From: Chara braunii
Taxonomy: Eukaryota; Streptophyta; Charophyceae; Charales; Characeae
DNA length: 47,586 bases
Direction of reading: 5' to 3'
Assembly: GCA_003427395.1 (NCBI GenBank)
Contig: BFEA01000160.1
Location: 1,095,832-1,143,417 of the forward strand
In this document: positions 41,286 through 47,586 of the stretch, piece after piece
Layout: every line of letters starts with the position of its first letter
Numbering within the stretch: the first letter of the stretch is position 1
Notes under the pieces: generated by a model
The model's database searches: none
What the model was told of the DNA's origin: nothing
Seen by the model: the letters and a program-made list of their open reading frames with translations, nothing else
Translations under genes and position numbers: made by a program

Positions 41286-41480
41286 CCACCAGTACTTGGC
41301 CCATACATCGGCCGCGGGCGTTTCCTGTTAACGCGCCGCGGCTGATGGGCTTTGGCCTACGGAAACACAATGGTTGGAGGCGCCAGTCAAAAGAAAAACG
41401 AAATGATGCGGCGGCGGCTCGGCAAAACTTGGCGCGCAGGGCGTTTCCCGGCTCGGCATCACGGGGCCAAGTACTGGTGG
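41286..41480. mobile_element. 195-bp inverted-repeat element (CCACCAGTAC family)
   Basis: Perfect 17-bp terminal inverted repeats, CCACCAGTACTTGGCCC at the left and its complement at the right. The left flank is TTAAA; the right flank is TTTGA, so the target duplication has decayed or was imperfect. It shares GGCTCGGCAAAACT.GG with the 732-bp element at 7846-8577. It is non-autonomous, with no coding region. Confidence 0.85.
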
Positions 41481-41519
41481 TTTGAGCTGAGTGTCAATAT
41501 CTATCCACGTTGCCCAATA

Positions 41520-41776
41520 CGGCAAAAAAAAACTTTTTCCAATTTAAATTAAAAAAAATGTTACGGGATGCGAATTCACTGATGCATTAAGAATTTCAAA
41601 CCCGTTTTCAAAGTTAAAAGTTCAAACAAATATTAAAAAAAACACTTAAACGAAACGGGAAAAGAAAAAAAAAAACGCTCGGTTCTTATATACCCCCTTA
41701 TTGCCTTAGGGTTAAAAAAAATGTACCCTTTACGAGAATGAAAACCTCTTAAAAAAAAAAAAAAAAAAAAAAAGAT
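41520..41776. other. AT-rich stretch ending in poly(A)
   Basis: A-rich sequence ends in a run of A (41751-41773), possibly the end of a plus-strand retroposon whose body I cannot identify. A short minus-strand open frame is a by-product of the base composition. Confidence 0.4.
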
Positions 41777-41790
41777 AGGAGGAAGATTAC

Positions 41791-42484
41791 GTGAGTGGCG
41801 GATGGCCCAGTGGTTAGGGCACCAGTTGAAAATGCACATTTTTGTGGTCTGAGGTTGCGAGCTCAAACTCCCGCAGCCTCATGCATATGCCACCGGCAGG
41901 GCCTTAGGTTGAAGCACTACCACTGACACAGTGAGCGTGTGCGTTGCCAGGGGGAACGGATATACGTGAGGATGCGTATAGTCCTGATCTGGGGTTCCGC
42001 CCGAAAGGGGGCCCAACATGCAGTAGCCCCTTGCGCTAATCCGGGTCCTCCGGAATGGCGGCGCGTGCCTCCCCTCGGGGTTGTCGAGGCCATGGGGGTG
42101 GGTTTCTCAGAGAGGGGGAAGGCTCGGTGGGCTGAGTGCCCGAGAGGGGCGAAGGGTCTACCCCCTTCCTAGCAGGAGTGACTCTCATCCTTGCAGCACC
42201 TGGTGACTGGGTGCTTCTCTCAGCCTCCCGGCCAGAGCGCTTCAGGGATGCAGAACCTTGAGTTCGAGGATGGGTATACCCTGCCACTGCAGCCTGGTAG
42301 CCGACGTCTGGACTAACACTCTTGGGGGTGTGTTGCGAGGTTTGAGAGCTCTCATCCTGAGTGATTCCTGGGTAAAAGTGGGTGGGGCCCGCTTCGTCGA
42401 TAGGGGGCTTAGCCCGGCGTGTGAAAGCCGCCTGTTGGACATCCTCCCTGGGTAATCTCCCCGACACCTCACAACCCTTTTAAC
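41791..42484 (+). mobile_element. tRNA-headed retroposon, 694 bp, with target duplication
   Basis: It is flanked by AGGAGGAAGATTAC (41777-41790) and AGGAAGAAGATTAC (42485-42498), a 14-bp duplication with one mismatch. The head has an A-box region (GGCCCAGTGGTTAGGGC, D-arm GGCC/GGGC-like) and a B-box-like GAGCTCAAACTCC. Between them lies GAAAATGCACATTTTTGTGG, matching the copy at 39985-40066. A GC-rich body of about 600 bp follows, with no domain I recognise and no poly(A). The shared LINE tail is absent, so if a LINE mobilised it, that LINE is of another type. Confidence 0.8.
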
Positions 42485-42498
42485 AGGAAGAAGATTAC

Positions 42499-42844
42499 AC
42501 TATCGCAAAAGTTGCGACAACATTGCTTGTAGTGATGCGGCAAAAAACCCCAAATTTTGGGCCTTCTATTAACCGCGTGTGCGCAAATGGGGACCACGGC
42601 GAATGCATCTTTCCTTTCTATGCATCCAATTACAAATTGAACTCGGTTGTTAATTCCCAGTCAAATTGATATATAATCATTTGAGAAAAGCGAGGAAGAG
42701 GAGGATAGCTACATGATGAATTTGGGCACAATAACGGACCAACAGTGGATGTAACAATTTTTTATATGCGTCCAATTAGAGACTAAACTCGGCTAAGTAA
42801 TTGATGCATTATATAATAAGGATCAGGATTGGAGGTCATTAAGA
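42499..42844. other. No gene recognised; possible truncated LINE D leader
   Basis: AT-rich sequence between the tRNA-headed retroposon and the LINE D endonuclease. No ORF1 is visible. ATGCATCCAATTA.AAATT.AACTCGG recurs at about 42620 and 42766, a diverged direct repeat. Confidence 0.4.
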
Positions 42845-45800
42845 AGGAAAGCAGACTTGGATCTGAGGACGCTAAATGTTAATGGCCTAGCATCAACTCA
42901 TCATACAAAAGAATAGGCAATCTACGACCAGTTAAAAGGTATAGGGGGAAGAGACTGGTTTGATGTAATATGTATCCAGGAACCTCATCTGATGAATACA
43001 GATGTGCATAATCATACTCATAAGGTAATATGGCCATACCAAGCCTTTAGAGTCCATGCACCAAGACCGGGTAGTGCGGGGGTAGCTATTTGGATTTCCC
43101 CAAATTCCAAGGCGGATCCCATTTATGCGGAAGTCGACAAAGAAGAAGGAAGATGTGCCTTCGTACTAGTGATGTTTGAATTGGAGGTGGTATGTATTCT
43201 ATGTGTATATCGGCCTAATGAAGTTGGTGAAAGACAAAAAAATTTCGAGTCTCTTCCTCACCTGCCACAGGGGATCCCGGTAGTTGGAAATTTTAATGCA
43301 GCACCAAATCGACATCTGGATAGATTACACATTCCATCCCCATGTCCTGGGTATATTGAGTCAGATGAGATAATAGTAAATAATCTATGTCACTCCCTCA
43401 ATGTCTTTGGTACTTAGAGACGACTCAACCCTACACAGAGGTCGGTTTCATGTTTTAGAAAGGGTCAATCTAGTCGAGGGTCTAAATCCCGTGTTGACCT
43501 TATTCTAATATATGAAGAATTACAAGGGGCTATACAGTTTGCTGAGATCTTCCCAAAAAGTTCGTTACCAGGTCTAGACCACGCTATGTGTGTTGCAGTT
43601 TTATCCTTCAGAAAAAAACCAGACCAAGGTAAAGGATTTTATAAACTGAATACATCTCATTTAAAGATTGAAAACTTTATTTCCTTTCTAAAGGATGTGT
43701 GGACCTTTTGGCGTAACCAGCGGGACCTCATACAAGATGATGTAAAATGGTTCAACAATGGCCTAGCATTTTTAGGTCGTAAATGCAATGAATATTTTAA
43801 ACTCCTTGCCTTTCAAAGACACTATAAAGAAACACTTTTGCATCAGAAAATTCAACAACTCCAACAACAGGAGAATGAATGTGAAAAGATGGAGGTTTTG
43901 GAACCTCTTGCTCAAGAAATCAAAGAACAGGAGGATCAATTATTGGCTCAAATGGAATACAGGTGGCAAGGAATAAGGATTAGAGGTAAGCTAAGAAAAC
44001 ACTAAATGGAAGGGGAAATGGATGCAAGATTATTTTCTTTGGCAAAAATAAACTCTGGTCGCACGATTATTGAAGCCCTAGAAGACCCCTTTCATAAGAA
44101 CGTTCCATTGGCCACGTCCTCAGCATCATGTATGAAAATAGCCAAGGATTTCTTCCAGGATCTCTTTAAGTCAGAAACTAAAAGTATCCCAGAGATTCAA
44201 AGACTTCGGAAAATATAATATTTTCTTAGGCCTATGGGCAAAACACTAACTGAAGAACATAGAGAGAAGTTAGAAATGTTTGTTTCAAAGGAGGAAATAT
44301 GGAAAGCACTCATGCTTATGGAAGAAGAAAAGACCCCAGACATTGATGATCTCCCCAAGGAATTTTGAGAATCCTTATGGGATTTCCTTTCACAAGACCT
44401 CATGGATTTTTATCAGGCAGTTTTGACCTCAGGACAAATGAGAGAATTTGTAGGTCAAGGGGTCTTAACTCTGCTTGATAAAAAATGGGATAAAACAAAT
44501 ATTCGTAACTATCGTCCTATCACCCTCCTAACGGTGGTCTACCAACTGATGGCGAAAACTCTAGCCAATAGACTATCCAAAGTCATTGCTGAAATTATTC
44601 ATCTAGTGCAAACAGGGTTTATTACAAAAAGGAATATCCAAGATAATATACTATTAGTCAATGAGTTGATTAGGATATCAGAACAATCCAAACATAATGC
44701 GGCCTTCATATTTATAGACTTTGAGAAAGTTTATGATCATGTGGATTGATTATTTCTAGATAAATGTTTAGAAAAAATTAACTTTGGTCTAAATTTTAGA
44801 AGGTGGGTGAAAATATTGCATAGGAATGCTACAACCAGGGTAATGGTAAATGGCAATATAGCTCCTCCTATCTCCTTACAAAGATCAGTGAGACAAGGGG
44901 ACCCAATTACCCCATTTCTTTTTGTCATAATCATGGAGGCTTTGGCAGCTAACCTCAGTCAACATAAGGATATTAAAAGAATTCAAGTGTCATCGATTTC
45001 AGAGGAAGCTATTCCTGTTTGCTCTCTCTTTGCTGATGATCTATCCCTGATGGTAAAAGCATCTAAAATGAATATGGAAGCTATAAGTAGTTTGATGGAT
45101 AAGTTTTGTCGACTATCTGACATGAGGGTAAATTGGGGTAATAAAACGATGGGCTGGTGGATTCATCATCAAGGAGTAAGACCCCCTGAACTGCCCAAAG
45201 TAAAATGACTTTCACTAGATACTCCTATTAGGGTATTGGGTATTTCTCTTTCAGCAACAGGAAAACCAGTAACTGATGATGAGTGCATATCCAAACAGGC
45301 ATATACTAAGCTGGAATTGTGGAAGGGTAAGCATACTTCTCTCTTTGGTCGTACTCTGGTAATCAATAATGTGGTTCTAGCCTCGATCCGGTATAAATCA
45401 GCAATATGGGCGTTAAAAAAGAAAGAGTTAAAGACCATGCAATGTCAGCTATCTTTTTTTTTATGGAGGGGCAACCATGAGCTTAATAAGGTAATTAGTA
45501 GGGTAGCGTGACAATCAGTGATACAACCCAAGGTAACAGGAGGGTTAGGCATCATTGATCCTTCTTTACAGGCTATGACCCTATCGATTCAATGGATTAA
45601 ACACCTACTCTTTAATCCCCAAACCCTTTGGAGTGGATTGGCATGGGAACATATCATGTCTGGCACCCCAAAGACACCTGACAACATAGATCCAATAATG
45701 TGGCTTGAAAACAGGTTTTGGACCACTCCAAGAGGGATAGTGAATGAACCAATGAATCAAAGGGTATCAAATAGGAAGGCGACAGTAATGGATTTACATA

Positions 45801-46099
45801 ATGATTCGTTTTGGACTAACCTCATTAAAACATGGAGGATATTACCATTAACAGACCAAAACTCCCCTGATAGATGAGAAGAGGTATGTCAACAACCACT
45901 TTTTGATAATAGTCTTCTTAAAGATCCTCAAGGATGTGTCCTTCATTGTGCAGATTCTCCCTGAAGAGGGTGGGTTAAAAATGGTATTGTTAGAATAAAA
46001 GACATCTGGAATAGTGAAGAGAGAGAGTGAATTAACCCTTCACAGTTACAGACCCACCTTAGGTATTACCATCATTCTGAAAAAGTTTTAGAAATTTGA
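42845..46099 (+). pseudogene. LINE D ORF2 (endonuclease and RT), no frameshift, many Trp-to-stop changes
   Basis: A single frame is kept for about 3.25 kb. The endonuclease: RTLNVNGLA at the start, VICIQEPHL, NFNAAPN, SRVDLI and LDHAM. The RT: KKWDKTNIRNYRPITLL, FIFIDFEKVYDH, VRQGDPITPFLF and the catalytic FADD (45029-45040). The connection region follows: HTSLFGRTLVINNVVLASI, GGLGIID, WLENRFW, QQPLFDN. In-frame stops: TAG 42914, 43415; TAA 44003, 44216; TGA 44366, 44747, 45206, 45509, 45875, 45962, 46028. Most align with Trp in paralogues or related RTs, and none sits at a Gln codon position that I can identify. About 27 other Trp codons remain TGG. The first frameshift comes near 46096. Confidence 0.92.
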
Positions 46100-47322
46100 T
46101 TGACTGGATGCCTTTGGATTGGGTAAGCATTCTAAAAATGGGCCCTCGGTTATTAGAAGGTGATTGGGTTGCTATGAATGACCAGTCAAATATCATAGGT
46201 AGTACTGTAGTAGTTTTTGAGGATAGGGAGATCTTTTTTACTACCTATGAAATTGATAGTAATCAAACAATTATAATCAAGGACCAGAATAGTATAAAGA
46301 AGGTGACAAAGGAGCAGGTATTCAGAATCAGAGTATTAAAGTACAAAGATAAATTGATAGTTTTTAAACCTAATACACCTATAAGTCATCTGACTCTTGA
46401 TCCTGCAATTGGAAGTGGTCTAATACAGGAAGGAAAGGAAGAAGGTATTCTTGTACTATTCACATGTCAACAGTGAAGTCCACTTATAGGATGCTTCGCC
46501 TAAGATTTTTTTAAAGGACAAGGTTGAAGAAAGATGGATGAAGCATCTTAATGTTAATAAAGAATCACTAAGAAAGGTAAAATGGCTTAGTAAGACCAAA
46601 ATTAAACCTGCAAAAGTGGCTTCACTACAATGGCAAATAGAGCATAAATGTCTACCCACAAATGACTGACATATAGATAGGTCGACATTGGAACAAAGAG
46701 GGAAAGCGCTTCCATGGTGTAAATTTTGTAAATCAGTGTTTCCTTCTATTCTTATAGTGTCCTGGGGCAATTTGGCTATGGAGATGGTGGGGTCATATTT
46801 GGTCTAATGTGGAAACAAAAGTCCAATGGCCATGGGATTGGAGAGCCATTTTTCTTGAAACCTGGTCCCCTGAATTTATTGATGAATTCTAAAAAAATGT
46901 ATACAATATGGGTAGGAGAGCGGTATTATGGGCAATATGGTTGAGAAGATGTACGAATGAAATGGAAGGAGTCAGACTAGATGGACCAGAACTCACTGAC
47001 ACAGTTAAGCAACAAATACAAACTGATATCAGTCGAAAGAAAAAATAAAATTTATATCCTCACCAAAGGAAATCCTGCAGCGCATTCAACGATTCAACCA
47101 ATGCTGGCTAGGAGGAACCCAGGGGGGGACATGGGGAAGGTTGAATGGGAAGGGGCAAGGAGAGGAGAAAAGGAAGAGCCGAGACGGGATTATAAGCTTG
47201 TTTTTAATGACTGGACTATGATCGATCCAACTATCCCTTTACGTCCACTATCGGATTTCCCAGACCCTTTTCGCCCCTCAGCACTAAGTCTGGTCCCAAG
47301 GGCTTGGTTTGGGTATGAATGA
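46096..47322 (+). pseudogene. LINE D ORF2 C-terminal part with zinc domain
   Basis: After the shift near 46096 the sequence continues with LLEGDWVAMND and QVFRIRVLKYKDKLIVF. After another shift it reads STVKSTYRMLR (near 46465), then KVASLQWQIEHKCLPTND, a TGA at about 46668 where LINE C has Trp, and ALPWCKFC. The end (46981-47322) reads YKLVFNDWTMIDPTIPLRPL, then SDFPDPFRPSAL, homologous to the ends of LINEs B and C. Several shifts are present, unlike the 5' part. Confidence 0.85.
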
Positions 47323-47586
47323 AGTCAAAAAAGGAGGAAAATATGGTATTTATGGTATTCATATTTTATGTTAATTAGGTTGATAGATAAGATGGGAAGA
47401 GTGCTAGAATGAAGCAGTTAGATCTGGCGCCCTAATGGGGTGAAGAGGCACATCTCAACCAACTCTATAGTTCAAGCATACTGTTCTTTCATATCATTCA
47501 TGTATTCATGTATTCAAGGGACGCTGGACCCGGTTTCCAGCAGGTGTTGCTCCCCACCAATAGATGGAGTTGTTTTTGTTAAAAAA
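47323..47586 (+). other. LINE D 3' UTR and structured tail
   Basis: GGCGCC at 47426-47431, then GGGGTGAAGAGG. In the tail, GCTGGA pairs with TCCAGC across CCCGGTT, and CTCC..GGAG forms the second stem; the third hairpin is absent. The window ends in an A run of at least six. Confidence 0.88.

Larger units (their letters stand above)
42845..47586 (+). mobile_element. LINE D, ORF2-containing copy running to the window end
   Basis: ORF2 spans about 42845-47320. It is followed by a 3' UTR with GGCGCC (47426-47431) and TGGGGTGAAGAGG, the tail from GGGACGCTGGACCC (about 47519) to GATGGAG (about 47568), then T/A-rich sequence at the window edge. ORF1 is missing, so the copy is truncated near the start of ORF2. 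Confidence 0.9.

Noticed and set aside
42845-46099. Genome-wide recoding of UGA as Trp to explain the stops
   Set aside because: TAG and TAA also occur at Trp sites, and about 27 Trp codons in the same frame are TGG. G-to-A change explains all three stops with fewer assumptions.

Overview
This window is repeat-rich eukaryotic nuclear DNA. It contains several copies of LINE-type (non-LTR) retrotransposons in different states of decay, many free-standing retroposon 3' ends in both orientations, small inverted-repeat elements, tRNA-headed SINE-like elements, micro- and minisatellites, and two assembly gaps (runs of N at about 21554-22438 and 34080-34184). I see no convincing host gene. The LINE ORF2 proteins end in a plant-type zinc-binding RVT domain and the repeat content is very high. 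This suggests a streptophyte (land plant or charophyte alga, Chara being one candidate), but that is an inference with no host gene to settle it.

Layout. 1-1925: microsatellites, short inverted repeats and one minus-strand retroposon end. 1926-4498: badly frameshifted LINE A (end of endonuclease, reverse transcriptase). 4499-5180: AT-rich stretch with a fold-back repeat. 5181-7838: LINE B, which carries an inverted copy of its own 3' end at its 5' end; its tail is interrupted by a 732-bp inverted-repeat element (7846-8577). 8720-9480: LINE E 3' fragment. 9776-13989: retroposon ends, triplet-repeat minisatellites and a LINE 3' UTR. 14280-16763: LINE C, whose structured tail is split by an 8.2-kb inserted element (16764-25007) and resumes at 25008. 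26950-34263: LINE F, the most complete copy, with 5' tandem units, ORF1, a middle ORF, ORF2 and a poly(A) tail. 34264-42498: retroposon ends, minisatellites, tRNA-like SINEs and a second small inverted-repeat element. 42845-47586: LINE D, running to the end of the window.

Three signals stand out. (1) ORF2 of LINE D stays in one frame for about 3.2 kb and LINE B for about 2.1 kb. Yet both carry many in-frame stops, nearly all at tryptophan positions (TGG to TGA, TAG or TAA). The near-intact LINE F has only two stops, one of them at the same tryptophan site as a LINE D stop. This points to sense-strand G-to-A change, not ordinary decay. (2) Inside the 8.2-kb element lies an array of about 18 hairpins spaced about 60 bp apart. 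Each has the same 7-nt loop (AACTTAT) closed by C-G but a different, usually self-complementary stem; a six-unit block is duplicated about 775 bp away with some compensated stem changes. (3) All the LINEs and many orphan copies share a 3' tail that folds into three short hairpins, two with compensatory base changes between copies. This fits a 3' RNA structure recognised by the LINE reverse transcriptase and borrowed by non-autonomous copies.
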